A stretch of 64,000 nt of DNA, taken from NCBI RefSeq assembly GCF_014692875.1, contig NZ_CP061171.1, forward strand, positions 4,464,001 to 4,528,000, in the 5' to 3' direction. Below the pieces are notes generated by a model, which searched no databases, was not told where the DNA came from, and saw nothing but the letters and a program-made list of their open reading frames with translations. Made by a program: the position numbers and the translations under genes. Shown here one piece after another: positions 50,731-61,492 of this stretch. Numbering within the stretch: the first letter of the stretch is position 1; each line of letters starts with the position of its first letter. Source of the DNA: Pedobacter riviphilus. Its GTDB lineage: Bacteria > Bacteroidota > Bacteroidia > Sphingobacteriales > Sphingobacteriaceae.

Positions 50731-52002
50731 TTATTTATAAAGTGGGAAAGCGCTTACCAGTTTAATCACTTCAGCTTTTACACTATTTAGGTTAGCTTCA
50801 TCTTCCGGATTAGTTAAAACCTGATCGATTAAGTCTACAATCTTCTCCATTTCAGTTTCTTTTAAACCGCGTGTCGTAATTGCTGCAGTACCTACGCGGA
50901 TACCCGAAGTTACAAATGGCGATTTATCATCGAAAGGAACCATATTCTTGTTCACTGTAATTTCTGCTTTCTCTAAAGCATTTTCAGCCACTTTACCTGT
51001 AATATTTTTATTCCGAAGATCAATCAGCATCAGGTGGTTATCTGTACCACCAGAAATAATGCCATATCCTTTAGCTACAAATGCTTTGGCCATTGCCTGT
51101 GCATTAGCTGCAACTTGTTTAATGTATGTTCCGTACTCCTCGCTTAAAGCTTCGCCAAAAGCAATGGCTTTAGCTGCAATAATATGTTCTAATGGGCCGC
51201 CTTGCGTACCAGGGAAAACTGCCATATCAAGCAGGTTACTCATTAAACGGGTTTCGCCTTTAGGCGTTTTCAATCCCCATGGATTTTCGAAATCCTGTCC
51301 CATCATAATCATACCCCCACGTGGGCCACGTAAAGTTTTGTGGGTGGTAGTGGTTACAATATGGCAATGCGGAAGTGGGTTGGCCAACAATCCTTTTGCG
51401 ATTAAACCTGCAGGGTGAGAAATATCAGCTAAAACCAAAGCACCGATTTTATCAGCTACTGCACGGATAAAAGCGTAATCCCACTCGCGGGAATAAGCAG
51501 ATGCACCGCAGATAATTAATTTAGGTTTTTCGGCTAAAGCAACCTCTTCTAATTTTTTATAGTCAATTAATCCGGTTTCTTTTTCTACCCCATAAAATAA
51601 AGGTTGGTATAATTTACCAGAAAAGTTTACTGGAGAACCATGCGTTAAGTGGCCGCCGTGTGAAAGGTCAAATCCTAATATTTTATCACCTGGTTGCAAA
51701 ACAGCTAACATTACAGCCGCGTTAGCCTGTGCGCCAGAGTGTGGCTGAACGTTTACCCATGCTGCACCGAACAACTCTTTTGCCCTATCAATAGCAATCT
51801 GCTCTACTACATCCACTACCTGGCAACCGCCATAGTAACGTTTTCCCGGTAAGCCTTCAGCATATTTATTGGTTAGTACCGATCCGGCAGCTTCCATTAC
51901 CTGCTTGCTTACAAAGTTTTCTGATGCAATAAGCTCTAAACCATGCTCTTGGCGGTTTAATTCTTTATCGATAAGTTCAAAAATTTGGTTGTCGCGTGTC
52001 AT
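50731..52002 (-). CDS. glyA: Serine hydroxymethyltransferase
   Basis: A PLP enzyme that interconverts serine and glycine with tetrahydrofolate, the main one-carbon source; it functionally links to gcvH elsewhere in the window. It is 423 residues, with PLP Lys222 in [15 protein letters not shown], substrate and PLP regions SENFVSKQV and [13 protein letters not shown], and the C-terminal [16 protein letters not shown] start at [12 protein letters not shown] (52002), not the longer frame, because a TACTTTTG promoter box (52030-52037) lies inside the extra N-terminus. Confidence 0.97.
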   Translation of the reverse strand: MTRDNQIFELIDKELNRQEHGLELIASENFVSKQVMEAAGSVLTNKYAEGLPGKRYYGGCQVVDVVEQIAIDRAKELFGAAWVNVQPHSGAQANAAVMLAVLQPGDKILGFDLSHGGHLTHGSPVNFSGKLYQPLFYGVEKETGLIDYKKLEEVALAEKPKLIICGASAYSREWDYAFIRAVADKIGALVLADISHPAGLIAKGLLANPLPHCHIVTTTTHKTLRGPRGGMIMMGQDFENPWGLKTPKGETRLMSNLLDMAVFPGTQGGPLEHIIAAKAIAFGEALSEEYGTYIKQVAANAQAMAKAFVAKGYGIISGGTDNHLMLIDLRNKNITGKVAENALEKAEITVNKNMVPFDDKSPFVTSGIRVGTAAITTRGLKETEMEKIVDLIDQVLTNPEDEANLNSVKAEVIKLVSAFPLYK

Positions 52003-52029
52003 TGTATATTTAGGTTTGTATTTTTTTGG

Positions 52030-52037
52030 CAAAAGTA
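52030..52037 (-). promoter_or_regulatory. Candidate glyA promoter (-7 box)
   Basis: TACTTTTG on the minus strand matches TAnnTTTG and would start transcription near 52022, about 20 nt before the glyA ATG. The -33 box is not evident. Confidence 0.5.
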
Positions 52038-52064
52038 AGGATTTCAAATTTAATTCAGGCCTGT

Positions 52065-52808
52065 TTAAGATAATGCTTTCACATTAAAGTTGTTAAAGCC
52101 GCTCCCAATGGTTATCTCTACGATTTGTTGCTGCAACATTTCCAAAATAGCCAGGAAATTATAAACGAAATGCACTTTATTCTCCGAGTTTTTAAGCACC
52201 AAAGCAAAATCGATCTGTTTATTAATATCAAGCAGATTGGCAATAAAGTGTTTTTGCTGCTCAATAGTATAAGGATATTGAACTACGGTGTGTTTAACCT
52301 CTTCGCTCCGCAGCTCATACTTCTGCATCGTCCGGTGGTAAACGGTTAAAAGTTTATAGAGATCCAATGATAAAAGTTCATCCTGGTGACTGGAAGATGC
52401 AGCCGCAAGGGTTAAATCATATGCAATATTACCTCGTTGATCTTGTTTAAACCGTTCCTCTTCATAAACCTTCATTTCTTCTGCGGCAGATTTAAACTGT
52501 TTATAGGCAATCAGCCGGGCAATAAGGTCCTGCTCCGAATTGATTTCGTTTCCGGCTTCATCAACCTCAATCCTTGGTAAAAGCATTTTAGATTTAATAC
52601 GCATCAAGGTTGCAGCCACTAAAATAAATTCGCTGGCCACTTCTACATTTAGGGCAAGGAGTTTATGTATGTAGGCCAAAAAGTCGTTGGTGATTTTGGC
52701 AATCTCCACATCCTGGATATTAAGTTCATCCCGTTCTATAAAGAACAGCAACAAATCGAAGGGGCCTTCGAATACCGGAAGTTTTATTTCAAAATTCTCT
52801 GCCTGCAT
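52065..52808 (-). CDS. scpA: Segregation and condensation protein A
   Basis: A kleisin that links SMC heads with ScpB and supports chromosome segregation. It is 247 residues from ATG 52808 ([20 protein letters not shown]); a longer frame would need a TTG. The N-terminal kleisin motif [20 protein letters not shown] is clear, followed by the conserved [20 protein letters not shown], then [11 protein letters not shown]. scpB and smc are not here. It runs leftward into glyA, with the glyA promoter in the gap. Confidence 0.93.
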   Translation of the reverse strand: MQAENFEIKLPVFEGPFDLLLFFIERDELNIQDVEIAKITNDFLAYIHKLLALNVEVASEFILVAATLMRIKSKMLLPRIEVDEAGNEINSEQDLIARLIAYKQFKSAAEEMKVYEEERFKQDQRGNIAYDLTLAAASSSHQDELLSLDLYKLLTVYHRTMQKYELRSEEVKHTVVQYPYTIEQQKHFIANLLDINKQIDFALVLKNSENKVHFVYNFLAILEMLQQQIVEITIGSGFNNFNVKALS

Positions 52809-52851
52809 GTGAAGAGACAAACATAATGAAAATTTTCAGGTCCTGAACAAT

Positions 52852-52937
52852 CTAACCACTAAACCCTGCCCCTTAACCTCCATTCGCTAACCTGCCAAAC
52901 GCTAAACACTAGCCCACTAAACACTAACCCCTTAAAC
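52852..52937. repeat. Degenerate 7-bp array (CTAACCN / CTAAACN), about 12 units
   Basis: The plus strand reads CTAACCA, CTAAACC, CTGCCCC, TTAACCT, CCATTCG, CTAACCT, GCCAAACG, CTAAACA, CTAGCCCA, CTAAACA, CTAACCC, CTTAAAC. Ten are seven bases and two are eight. It occupies most of the gap between the divergent scpA and dxs genes. Confidence 0.75.
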
Positions 52938-53021
52938 GGCAAGAATAAACCACTATTTTTCTCTTCTATATTAAAACAAATTTGCCTTACTTTGTATCTT
53001 GTTTTTTACCATAAATTTCGA

Positions 53022-54950
53022 ATGCAAGTAAAAGCTGGCCCCCTATTATCTAAAATCAACTATCCCGCTGATTTAAAGCAATATAGCGATTCTGACTTAG
53101 AACAAATAAGCCAGGAATTACGACAGTATATCATTGATGTTGTTAGTGTTAACGGTGGCCATTTTGGCGCCAGTTTAGGTGTTGTTGAATTAACGGTAGC
53201 CTTACACTATGCATTAAATACCCCTTACGATAAGTTGGTTTGGGATGTAGGCCATCAGGCATACGGACATAAAATACTAACCGGCCGTAGGGATTTATTC
53301 CATACCAACCGTGTATACGGTGGCATTAGCGGTTTCCCAAAAATTTCAGAAAGTGAATATGATACCTTTGGTGTAGGGCATTCTTCTACTTCCATTTCGG
53401 CTGCTTTGGGTATGGCAGTGGCTTCGCAATTAAAAGGCGAAACCGATCGGCAACATGTTGCCGTTATCGGCGATGGTGCCATGACAGCTGGTTTAGCTTT
53501 TGAAGGATTAAACCATGCAGGGATCGAAAACAGTAATGTGCTGGTGATCTTGAATGACAATTGCATGTCTATCGATCCGAATGTGGGGGCGCTTAAAGAA
53601 TATTTAACCAGCATTACCATCTCAAAATCGTATAATCGTTTCCGTGACGACATTTCTCATGTACTTACTGGGCTCTCTAAACTTGGCCCCAATGCGCATA
53701 AGTATGTAAAGAAGATTGAAAAGAGTATTAAAGGAACCTTGCTCAAACAAAGTAATTTATTTGAAGCTTTAAACTTTAGATATTTCGGTCCTGTTGACGG
53801 GCACGATGTAAAACGTTTGGCGCAGACCATAAAAGATTTATCTGCTATTCCTGGTCCCAAGCTTTTACATTGCGTTACCGTAAAAGGTAAGGGTTTTGCG
53901 CTGGCAGAAAAAGACCAGACCAAGTGGCATGCGCCAGGTCTTTTCGATAAGATTACCGGCGAAATCAAAAAAAGTATTCCAGATAAGCCACAACCACCAA
54001 AATACCAGGATGTTTTCGGACATACCATGGTCGAGCTGGCTGAGGCGAATGATAAAATTGTGGGTATTACACCTGCTATGCCATCAGGATCATCGTTAAA
54101 TATTATGATGAAAGCAATGCCAAAACGTGCATTCGATGTAGGTATCGCAGAGCAACATGCCGTGACTTTCTCGGCTGGTTTGGCGGCACAAGGATTAGTT
54201 CCGTTCTGTAACATCTATTCAAGCTTTATGCAAAGGGCCTACGATCAGGTGATTCATGATGTAGCTATTCAAAAGCTAAACGTAGTGTTTTGTTTGGATA
54301 GGGCGGGCTTAGCAGGAGCCGATGGTGCAACACACCATGGTGCATATGATATTGCCTACATGCGCTGTATTCCGAACTTAATCGTTTCTTCTCCCATGAA
54401 CGAAGAAGAATTGCGAAACCTGATGTTTACTGCTCAACAAGAAAATATGGGGCCGTTCGTAATCCGTTACCCTCGCGGTAACGGTGTAATGCCCGATTGG
54501 AAACGACCATTCAAAGCATTAGAAATTGGCAAGGGGCGCAAAATCTGCGATGGCGAAGATGTAGCCTTATTAACCATTGGCCACGTAGGTAACTTTGCCG
54601 TTGAAGCACGCGCTGAACTGAACAGCGAGGGTTTTTATCCAGCGCATTACGATTTACGTTTTGTGAAGCCCTTAGATGAGGAGTTATTACATGAAGTTTT
54701 TGCTAAATACAAACATGTAATTACGGTTGAAGATGGCTCATTACCTGGTGGAGTAGGTTCAGCAGTATTGGAGTTTATGGCCGATCATGGTTATAGCGCA
54801 AATGTAATCCGTTTAGGTATTCCAGATCGGTTTATCGAACATGGCGAACAGGCCGAGCTTTGGGCCGAATGTGGTTATGATAAAAATGCTATTATTGAAA
54901 CGGTTAAGAAATTTGCCGTAAAAAGAACAACTGATAGTATGGCAGGGTAG
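53022..54950 (+). CDS. dxs: 1-deoxy-D-xylulose-5-phosphate synthase
   Basis: It condenses pyruvate and glyceraldehyde-3-phosphate to DXP, the first step of the MEP isoprenoid pathway and a source of thiamine and pyridoxal precursors. It is 642 residues. The thiamine diphosphate motif is [11 protein letters not shown]...VILNDN, with the family [20 protein letters not shown] near the N-terminus, then [17 protein letters not shown] [15 protein letters not shown] and [15 protein letters not shown]. The start is ATG 53022 ([11 protein letters not shown]); the longer frame begins at a TTG inside a TTACTTTG promoter-like box (52989-52996). Confidence 0.97.
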   Translation: MQVKAGPLLSKINYPADLKQYSDSDLEQISQELRQYIIDVVSVNGGHFGASLGVVELTVALHYALNTPYDKLVWDVGHQAYGHKILTGRRDLFHTNRVYGGISGFPKISESEYDTFGVGHSSTSISAALGMAVASQLKGETDRQHVAVIGDGAMTAGLAFEGLNHAGIENSNVLVILNDNCMSIDPNVGALKEYLTSITISKSYNRFRDDISHVLTGLSKLGPNAHKYVKKIEKSIKGTLLKQSNLFEALNFRYFGPVDGHDVKRLAQTIKDLSAIPGPKLLHCVTVKGKGFALAEKDQTKWHAPGLFDKITGEIKKSIPDKPQPPKYQDVFGHTMVELAEANDKIVGITPAMPSGSSLNIMMKAMPKRAFDVGIAEQHAVTFSAGLAAQGLVPFCNIYSSFMQRAYDQVIHDVAIQKLNVVFCLDRAGLAGADGATHHGAYDIAYMRCIPNLIVSSPMNEEELRNLMFTAQQENMGPFVIRYPRGNGVMPDWKRPFKALEIGKGRKICDGEDVALLTIGHVGNFAVEARAELNSEGFYPAHYDLRFVKPLDEELLHEVFAKYKHVITVEDGSLPGGVGSAVLEFMADHGYSANVIRLGIPDRFIEHGEQAELWAECGYDKNAIIETVKKFAVKRTTDSMAG

Positions 54951-55026
54951 AGGTACTTTCTATTGCTTATAATGGAAAATGCAAGATGGATAATGGAATT
55001 CAATAAATGCTATTCTCAAACATGAT

Positions 55027-55057
55027 AAAGCCTCAGTTAATGAATAACTGAGGCTTT
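55027..55057. terminator. Bidirectional terminator between dxs and the RemB-like gene
   Basis: AAAGCCTCAGTTA (55027-55039) and TAACTGAGGCTTT (55045-55057) are perfect 13-bp arms around a 5-nt loop, with T-runs possible in both directions. It separates convergent transcripts. Confidence 0.85.
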
Positions 55058-55074
55058 TTATATATAAGTTTTCG

Positions 55075-56703
55075 CTAAAAATCAGTATACAAATTCCTGA
55101 ACGAGCTTCGTAAACCGAAGGTAATTAATCCGGTAGTATTCTTACCTAAATTGTTACTTTCTCTCCTAACCACACCACCTAGTTCTAAGCGGAGGTTGTA
55201 TTTTGGGTTAACTACATAAGCTACTTTCCCTTCAGCATAAAAAAGATCGGTACGGATACCCTGGGTGGTATAATTCCCATTTGCTTTTACCGCATCTGTA
55301 TACGGTTCGAAAATATTTTTGCCATAATTCTGTCCGGCTTCATCTAAACCATATTTAGCATACATCAATTCCCCGCTAAAATCAAAACGTTTATAAGAGT
55401 AATTTAATAAGCCAATAAGTTCTCTAAAATTTGCGCCAAGAGGATGTGCTAGGGGTTCGCCATACTGTGCATAGTTAATAATTGGTTTACGTGATGAAAA
55501 TGTGTAAGGCTTAGCCGTATTATATTCTAATAAATAATTTAGGCCTTCAACTTTAAAAACATCTGCCCCCCTCAATCCCAATTGCCATGCATATTTATTT
55601 CTAGAACTTCCCTCTGAAGAAAAAAATTCTTTTGCCTGAAACTCATCTAAAGAAAATTGACCATAAGCGACCAATTCTTTAGCAAATTTATATTTACTGG
55701 TAAATCCAATCAATGCATTGTCTGGTGAACCACTTGAAGCTTCTATGGGCCTTAAGAAGATAATTGGATTAGCATAACCCCAATCAAATCCTCTGCTGTT
55801 TCCAGCATCATCAGTTTGTGCCCAAACAATCGAATCAAAGAACCCGATAGATAAGCGGTTATTCACATTCCAATCAAGGTAATGAAATACACCTCCTTTT
55901 TTCCTAAATCCAGTTTCGTAAGATAATTGCGGTGCACTAGGATCTTGCATGGCTGCCCACATCACCATATATTGTACATCCCCCAAATTACCCGTTAATT
56001 TTAAAAATGGATATGGAGATGCATAATCCGATAGCAATAATGAACGATAACCATCACCAACAAAATTTTTATCATAACCGGCTGTGATGTTTAAATATTT
56101 AGATGGCGTATAAGATAGTGTAGCCGTTACATACGACCAATCTGCAGTTAGGGGATTGATATCGGGATTATAACCTTGACCATATTTACCACCGACACGG
56201 TTATAAGATTGACCAGGAACAACTCCAGTTTGACTAATATAATTTCTATAATAATTGGCAAACCGACCTTGATTTTCAAACCCACTGGTATAAAAAGAAA
56301 ATTTCTTCCCTATCGTACCCCCAACCTGGTAACCACGGGTATTTAGATAAGTATTTTTCTTTCCCGAAAAATCACGCCCTATCTGAAAATCTGGTAAAAA
56401 GTCTGCATAAACTGTATAATCTTCTTTTTGAATATCAAATAAATGTTCTTGAAACAACTTTCTGGCTGCCCATGATTTTCTCGTCGAGTCTACCCCAACA
56501 TTCATTAAAAGTGCATTTTTATCCCTCAGCAAGCTATCATCGATAAAGAAAGGCTTTAAAGCACTATGAAAGCGTCTATTGGGATTATAAATCTCGCTAC
56601 TCAGCTTCTGATAAAACTGATAAGAGTAAGGTTGGTAAACAGCCTGGGCTTTCACTTTGTAAATGGAAACGACTAAAAATAGGAGGAATAAGATTTTCTT
56701 CAT
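55075..56703 (-). CDS. Outer membrane beta-barrel protein, RemB/Wzi-like
   Basis: A 542-residue protein with a signal peptide (cut after YKVKA-Q, about residue 20) and a strand-rich body that ends in a C-terminal Phe (FRNLYTDF), as for an outer membrane barrel. It recalls capsule-assembly Wzi and the Flavobacterium RemB family (KNTYLNTRGYQVGGTIGKKF, FYTSGFENQGRFANYYRNYI). Both act at the cell surface, Wzi in attaching capsule and RemB in gliding. It lies just downstream of the WcaJ-like gene, which fits a polysaccharide-surface role. The family call is from memory and could be Wzi or RemB. Confidence 0.6.
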   Translation of the reverse strand: MKKILFLLFLVVSIYKVKAQAVYQPYSYQFYQKLSSEIYNPNRRFHSALKPFFIDDSLLRDKNALLMNVGVDSTRKSWAARKLFQEHLFDIQKEDYTVYADFLPDFQIGRDFSGKKNTYLNTRGYQVGGTIGKKFSFYTSGFENQGRFANYYRNYISQTGVVPGQSYNRVGGKYGQGYNPDINPLTADWSYVTATLSYTPSKYLNITAGYDKNFVGDGYRSLLLSDYASPYPFLKLTGNLGDVQYMVMWAAMQDPSAPQLSYETGFRKKGGVFHYLDWNVNNRLSIGFFDSIVWAQTDDAGNSRGFDWGYANPIIFLRPIEASSGSPDNALIGFTSKYKFAKELVAYGQFSLDEFQAKEFFSSEGSSRNKYAWQLGLRGADVFKVEGLNYLLEYNTAKPYTFSSRKPIINYAQYGEPLAHPLGANFRELIGLLNYSYKRFDFSGELMYAKYGLDEAGQNYGKNIFEPYTDAVKANGNYTTQGIRTDLFYAEGKVAYVVNPKYNLRLELGGVVRRESNNLGKNTTGLITFGLRSSFRNLYTDF

Positions 56704-56781
56704 TTGCTAAATTTTAATACAAACGACAAAGAACGTTATTAATTATGAAATTAACGATGTACTCGAAGTTTCACTAAATGA

Positions 56782-56801
56782 AAAAGCCCTTTCGGGCTTT
56801 T
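56782..56801 (-). terminator. Terminator after the WcaJ-like gene
   Basis: AAAAGCCC (56782-56789), a TTTC loop and GGGCTTTT (56794-56801). On the minus strand it lies 14 bp past the WcaJ-like stop and ends the leftward transcript before the RemB-like gene. Confidence 0.75.
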
Positions 56802-56814
56802 AAAATTCTATTTA

Positions 56815-58206
56815 CTAAAAGGCATTCTCTTCACCTTTAACCATATTAATCACAGTCATAAAAATAATTTTGACATCAAGCATGGCACTCCAATTCTCCA
56901 GATACCATATGTCGTGCTCTACCCGCTTTACCATTTTGTAATCTTCTTTAGTTTCACCACGGTAACCGTTTACCTGTGCCCAACCTGTAATACCTGGTTT
57001 TAAAAAGTGGCGCACCATAAATTGATCTACAATACCTTTGTATTGTTCGGTATGACTTAACATATGCGGACGGGGGCCAACTACACTCATATGCCCCATA
57101 AATACATTAAAAAACTGAGGCAATTCATCCAAACTCGACTTCCTTAAGAACTTCCCTATTGGCGTAATCCGGTCATCGTTTTTGCTCGCTTGTCGTTTAT
57201 CACTATCAGCGTTCATACGCATGCTCCTAAATTTAAAACACCAAAAAGGTTCGTCATCCCGCCCACTTCTCAATTGTTTAAATAAAACAGGCCCTTTACT
57301 TTGCATTTTAATTAACAATGCAATGATCGGATATAACCAGCTTAACACAAACAAAATCACCAAACCACTAAATATAACGTCAATAGCACGTTTTTTAAAG
57401 CGATTATGTATTTTCTCCAGGGGCTCAGAACGTAAAGAAATCACAGGGAATTCGTTTCCCAGATAGCTTACCGTATAAGGCGACAATAAGGCGCCGCTAA
57501 TATCCGGAATAAACTTTAAGCGCACACATTGGCGTTCTGCCTCTTCTGTAAGCAAGGTCATATCGGCCATGCGTTCTGGCGCAATGGTCACATAAATATC
57601 TTTAATCCCTTTATCAACAGCCATTTTAAACTGACGTCCCACCACATCCGAAATCTGCCCATTGCGGTCTAGATAATCTTCTGGCACATCGTTAATAAAA
57701 CCATGAAATTCGATATAGCGCTGTTTTTCGAAATAGCTCGCCAACTGTAAGCCCGTTGCATTATTACCCATGATAGCCACAGACTTAACACCTCGTAAAT
57801 GATTAAATAATAAGAACTGAAAGGAGGTGCCTATAAAACGGTTCACTAGAAACAAAATGGCCAGCATCCCATAAAAAATAACTAAAAAGGATCTGGAGAA
57901 ATCATTTTGTTTAGAAAAGAAAAGGTAAATAGAAAATAAAACCGCATGTAAAACCACACTTTTCCAGGTTCCGCGGTAGATCCGCTCTATTCTGCGTGAC
58001 CCATATTCGCTATAAAGTCCAAAACTGGTGGTACTCACAATCCAGATCAAATTACATACTACAATATAATGCCATTGTAATTCAGAACTTACCGCTTTAC
58101 CCATATAAGCGGTAAATTCGTAGGCAAAAAAGTACACAATATTGACCATGATTAGGTCAGTTATCGGTAAAATATATTTAAGTATAAATAAGTAACGTGT
58201 TTGCAT
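56815..58206 (-). CDS. Undecaprenyl-phosphate glucose phosphotransferase (WcaJ-like)
   Basis: A 463-residue membrane enzyme that transfers the first sugar-1-phosphate to undecaprenyl phosphate, starting an exopolysaccharide repeat unit. The N-terminal part (about 1-140) has four transmembrane segments, followed by a CoA-binding-like domain (VAIMGNNATG). A fifth helix near residue 280 and the C-terminal bacterial sugar-transferase domain follow: KRAIDVIFSG, KFRSMRMNAD, SLDELPQFFNVFMGHMSVVG and PGITGWAQVNGYRG. I start at MQTRYLFILKYILP (58206), the usual N-terminus. The sugar is unproven. Confidence 0.92.
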   Translation of the reverse strand: MQTRYLFILKYILPITDLIMVNIVYFFAYEFTAYMGKAVSSELQWHYIVVCNLIWIVSTTSFGLYSEYGSRRIERIYRGTWKSVVLHAVLFSIYLFFSKQNDFSRSFLVIFYGMLAILFLVNRFIGTSFQFLLFNHLRGVKSVAIMGNNATGLQLASYFEKQRYIEFHGFINDVPEDYLDRNGQISDVVGRQFKMAVDKGIKDIYVTIAPERMADMTLLTEEAERQCVRLKFIPDISGALLSPYTVSYLGNEFPVISLRSEPLEKIHNRFKKRAIDVIFSGLVILFVLSWLYPIIALLIKMQSKGPVLFKQLRSGRDDEPFWCFKFRSMRMNADSDKRQASKNDDRITPIGKFLRKSSLDELPQFFNVFMGHMSVVGPRPHMLSHTEQYKGIVDQFMVRHFLKPGITGWAQVNGYRGETKEDYKMVKRVEHDIWYLENWSAMLDVKIIFMTVINMVKGEENAF

Positions 58207-58294
58207 AGGCTTAAAGGGAAAACTTAAACATTTATTTCTTGTTTTTGTTTTGAATGAATCATAATGAACAAAATTGATGCCCAAATTCCGAATT

Positions 58295-58302
58295 CAAAGT
58301 TA
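58295..58302 (-). promoter_or_regulatory. Candidate promoter of the WcaJ-like gene (-7 box)
   Basis: TAACTTTG on the minus strand matches TAnnTTTG and would start transcription near 58288, giving a leader of about 80 nt. At 19 nt spacing the -33 site reads TTTT, a 3/4 match. Confidence 0.45.
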
Positions 58303-58478
58303 AATAATCATTATCAAAATAAAAACCAGTAATAATCACACAATATAAGATTTACAAAAAGCTAAAGAAAGAAGAGTATTTATGTCTCTAATAATAGTCG
58401 ATAAATCCATCCCTTAGGTAGATACAAAAAAAGTTTACAATTTCTGTAAACTTTGCAAACGATCTTTAATTTCCTTAA

Positions 58479-59555
58479 CTATGAATACTGTATTCCATGT
58501 TGAATCACCATATCCTTAGCCACCTGTTTAATCTCTTGTTCATCAGATTTCGGATAAATTAACAATACTTCGCCATCATCTACCACGATATAATTATCTA
58601 AGCCCCTAATTACGGCAGCTTTATCATTCGGCAAATGAATAATACAGTTCGAAGTATCTTTTAAATGAATCTTTTCCAAATTGACCATATTATTATCAGC
58701 ATCTTTTTCTCCTATGGCATGTAACGATGCCCAGGTACCCAAATCAGACCAACCAATATCGGCAGGAATTGTATATACATTATCAGCCTTTTCTAAAATG
58801 GCATAATCGATGGAGATATTAGGGCTTAAAGGGTATTTTTCGGAAATAAATCTAGCTTCATCAGGGCTATTATAAAAAGGTAAGCCACTTTCAAACAATG
58901 TAGCAATTTCAGGAGCATATTGTTCAAATGCTTTCTTTAAAGAAGCTGCTGACCAGATGAATATTCCTGCATTCCAAACATAATCGCCACTTTTCAGGTA
59001 TTCCTCTGCCTTAGCAAGAATGGGCTTCTCCATAAAGGCATTTACCTTTTTAATTTCACCTGGTACATCTTGATATTGTATATAACCATAACCAGTGTCT
59101 GGCCTTGTAGGAGTAATTCCTAGTGTTAACAACGCATCGTTCTTTGAACTAAAATTCAAGGCCTGCTCCACTTTATTCAAGAATACTTTCTCTTTCAAAA
59201 TTAAATGATCTGAAGGCGCGACAACAATATTTGCATTAGGATTTAATTGGCCAATTTTATAAGCCGCGTACGCAATGCAAGGGGCCGTATTATTCCGACT
59301 CGGTTCCAAAAGAATATTAGGCTTTAACACAGCGGGTAATTGTTCAGCAACCAAATCAGCATAAGTTTCGTTAGTTAGAACAAATATTTGCTCAATTGGG
59401 CAAATGTTTAAAAAACGTTCATAAGTAAGCTGTAGTAAAGATTTACCAATGCCTAAAATATCAATAAACTGTTTTGGGAAATGATTTCTACTTTTCGGCC
59501 AAAAGCGTGAGCCCACACCTCCAGCCATAATTAATACATATGTATCTTTATTCAT
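58479..59555 (-). CDS. manC: Mannose-1-phosphate guanylyltransferase
   Basis: It makes GDP-mannose from mannose-1-phosphate and GTP. It is 358 residues, with the nucleotide signature LIMAGGVGSRFWPKSRNHFP and KQFIDILG in the N-terminus, VAPSDHLI for metal and GTP, and FMEKP for the sugar. It ends in the short linker typical of single-domain ManC without the isomerase domain. It starts 13 bp after the epimerase stop and supplies sugar nucleotide for this cluster (mannose, or fucose-type sugars made elsewhere). Confidence 0.95.
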   Translation of the reverse strand: MNKDTYVLIMAGGVGSRFWPKSRNHFPKQFIDILGIGKSLLQLTYERFLNICPIEQIFVLTNETYADLVAEQLPAVLKPNILLEPSRNNTAPCIAYAAYKIGQLNPNANIVVAPSDHLILKEKVFLNKVEQALNFSSKNDALLTLGITPTRPDTGYGYIQYQDVPGEIKKVNAFMEKPILAKAEEYLKSGDYVWNAGIFIWSAASLKKAFEQYAPEIATLFESGLPFYNSPDEARFISEKYPLSPNISIDYAILEKADNVYTIPADIGWSDLGTWASLHAIGEKDADNNMVNLEKIHLKDTSNCIIHLPNDKAAVIRGLDNYIVVDDGEVLLIYPKSDEQEIKQVAKDMVIQHGIQYS

Positions 59556-59568
59556 GTAATTTTAGATG

Positions 59569-60543
59569 TTAATAAAGTCCAGTTTTCTCACAATCCTGAT
59601 ACCAGTCTTCTAGTGCCTCTTTTAATGAAAATTGTAATTTATAAGGAGATAGACTAAGCTTTTCTCCAGAGATATTAGTAGAAATCATTAACTTCTTTAC
59701 GCGATCCGGATGGATACCACTAATATTTTTACCCAATACCCTCGCACCAAAATAGGCTGAACCAGCTGCTGATTTTAATGCCCAGCCAGGCACCAAAAGT
59801 TTTGGTGCTTTAGTTTGGGTAGCTTTAGCCATGGTAACACAAATTTCTTCGATAGTAGGTGCAGGGAAATAAGTTAAATTGTAGGTAACATGCCCCGGCT
59901 TTTCCTTTTGACCAGCTTCATATAATATCCTGGCCACGTCTTTTACATATACACTAGCCTTTATGGTGTCCTTTCTTCCGGGATAAAAAAAGAACCCTTT
60001 TTTTAGCGAATTATATAATCGAGTAAAGTTACCACCCTCTTGCTTACCAAAAACTACTCCCGGCCTAACAATCACAAGTTTTCGGTTTTCAGTATCTTCT
60101 GACTGCCAAAGCTTATGGATATATTCTGCCGTTAACTTAGAAATACCATAAGGGGTATTCGGCATGGGTAAAGTTTCTTCCGTTTTATACTCCTCAGACG
60201 CACCATAAGGAGCAATTGAGCTGGTAAAAACAATAGTATTAATATCATTATTCCTGGCAAAATCGCAAACATTTTGAGCGCCAAATATATTGGCTTCGAA
60301 ATATTCGTGATCGGGATGTCCAGGAGTTGTATGTACTGCAGCTAGATTGTAAATAATACTATCACTAACGTTATCTAAATCTAAGAAAATCGGCTTACGG
60401 ATATCAAGCTCAGTAAATCCATCACTAACCTTTTTACGGATGTCGTAACTAGTTACCTGATCAGACAGCACTAAAGTCTCTGTTATGTACCGTTTTAGGT
60501 GTGTACCAATAAAACCCGATCCTCCAAATATTATATGATTCAT
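59569..60543 (-). CDS. NAD-dependent epimerase/dehydratase
   Basis: A 324-residue extended SDR. The NAD loop is GGSGFIGTHL near the N-terminus, catalytic Tyr/Lys in TPYGISKLTAEY, and Ser/Thr in VFTSSIAPYG. It probably acts on a nucleotide sugar (4-epimerase or dehydratase), but the exact reaction is not clear; the lack of GxxGxxG variants for UDP-galactose epimerase is not diagnostic. The stop of the upstream glycosyltransferase and this ATG are adjacent with no gap. Confidence 0.88.
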   Translation of the reverse strand: MNHIIFGGSGFIGTHLKRYITETLVLSDQVTSYDIRKKVSDGFTELDIRKPIFLDLDNVSDSIIYNLAAVHTTPGHPDHEYFEANIFGAQNVCDFARNNDINTIVFTSSIAPYGASEEYKTEETLPMPNTPYGISKLTAEYIHKLWQSEDTENRKLVIVRPGVVFGKQEGGNFTRLYNSLKKGFFFYPGRKDTIKASVYVKDVARILYEAGQKEKPGHVTYNLTYFPAPTIEEICVTMAKATQTKAPKLLVPGWALKSAAGSAYFGARVLGKNISGIHPDRVKKLMISTNISGEKLSLSPYKLQFSLKEALEDWYQDCEKTGLY

Positions 60544-61467
60544 TTATTTATTTTCTAATTTATCCCAATACTTACTATGCATCGAAAAACTTTTCTTTTG
60601 TTTTAATGATAACTTTTCATGCATCATCCCTAATTTGTATCCAATGAATTTAGCTCCAATAGACATGATCATTTTAGGAAAAACCAACGGATTATGCTTA
60701 AATACATATTTTAGCTCCGATTTTAGGTATTTAACTCCCTCTCCGCCTGCAGAACCAAATTTCTCTAATAACCACTCATTTGTAGAGTGAAATACACCAA
60801 TATCAAAATACCTTTTAAATTCTTCTGTTATAGTATAATTATGTGAATGATAAACTTCTGATTCAGCAATATAAGCGATCTTCCATCCTTTAATTAAGAT
60901 TTGGCCACCAACAATAACATCTTCGGCAAATATTGTCTTACTAGGAAAACCACCTACCTCTTCGAGTGCAGCTCTTCTGTAAGCAGCGAATGAATTTGAG
61001 CATGATGCTGTTTTTATACCCAATCGAGCACGGTCCTCAAACGATTTTATAATACTTTTGTCCGGATAATTAAATAATCTAGCGTGCGTTTCCAAAACTT
61101 TGGCTCCTTTATGAGGGAGCTGTCGGCCATATGCAATACCAACCTTAGGATCATCGAAAGCGGTAACGAGCTTTTTTAAAGCATTGACTCCCTTTAAAAT
61201 ACAATCCTGGGTTAAATAAATTAATATATCGCAACCATTCGCCGCTTCTGCTAGTAATTGCCTCGCATATCCATGATCAAATTCAGCTTTATTTATCTGT
61301 ACAATCTCAAAACCGTGTTGCTCCGCTAAGAACACAGTATTATCTGTGGAACCTGAATCAATTATGATCTTTCTCCCTATACCGATCTCTTGAACATCAA
61401 TACATTTCAAAATATCGTTCCAAATTTCACCTGCATTCAATGTTGGTACTAATATAGCTACTTTCAT
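60544..61467 (-). CDS. Family 2 glycosyltransferase (rhamnosyltransferase-like)
   Basis: A 307-residue GT2-like glycosyltransferase. It starts AILVPTLNAGE; the nucleotide-binding DSGSTDNT and the DXD-like YLTQDCIL follow, then FAEDVIVGGQ with the catalytic Asp and YHSHNYTITEEFKRYFDIGV near the C-terminus. This pattern resembles rhamnosyltransferases. The start is ATG 61467; the longer frame needs GTG 61500 and would overlap the upstream gene. Confidence 0.88.
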   Translation of the reverse strand: MKVAILVPTLNAGEIWNDILKCIDVQEIGIGRKIIIDSGSTDNTVFLAEQHGFEIVQINKAEFDHGYARQLLAEAANGCDILIYLTQDCILKGVNALKKLVTAFDDPKVGIAYGRQLPHKGAKVLETHARLFNYPDKSIIKSFEDRARLGIKTASCSNSFAAYRRAALEEVGGFPSKTIFAEDVIVGGQILIKGWKIAYIAESEVYHSHNYTITEEFKRYFDIGVFHSTNEWLLEKFGSAGGEGVKYLKSELKYVFKHNPLVFPKMIMSIGAKFIGYKLGMMHEKLSLKQKKSFSMHSKYWDKLENK

Positions 61468-61492
61468 TTCGTATTTCTGTAAGTTTTCACTT

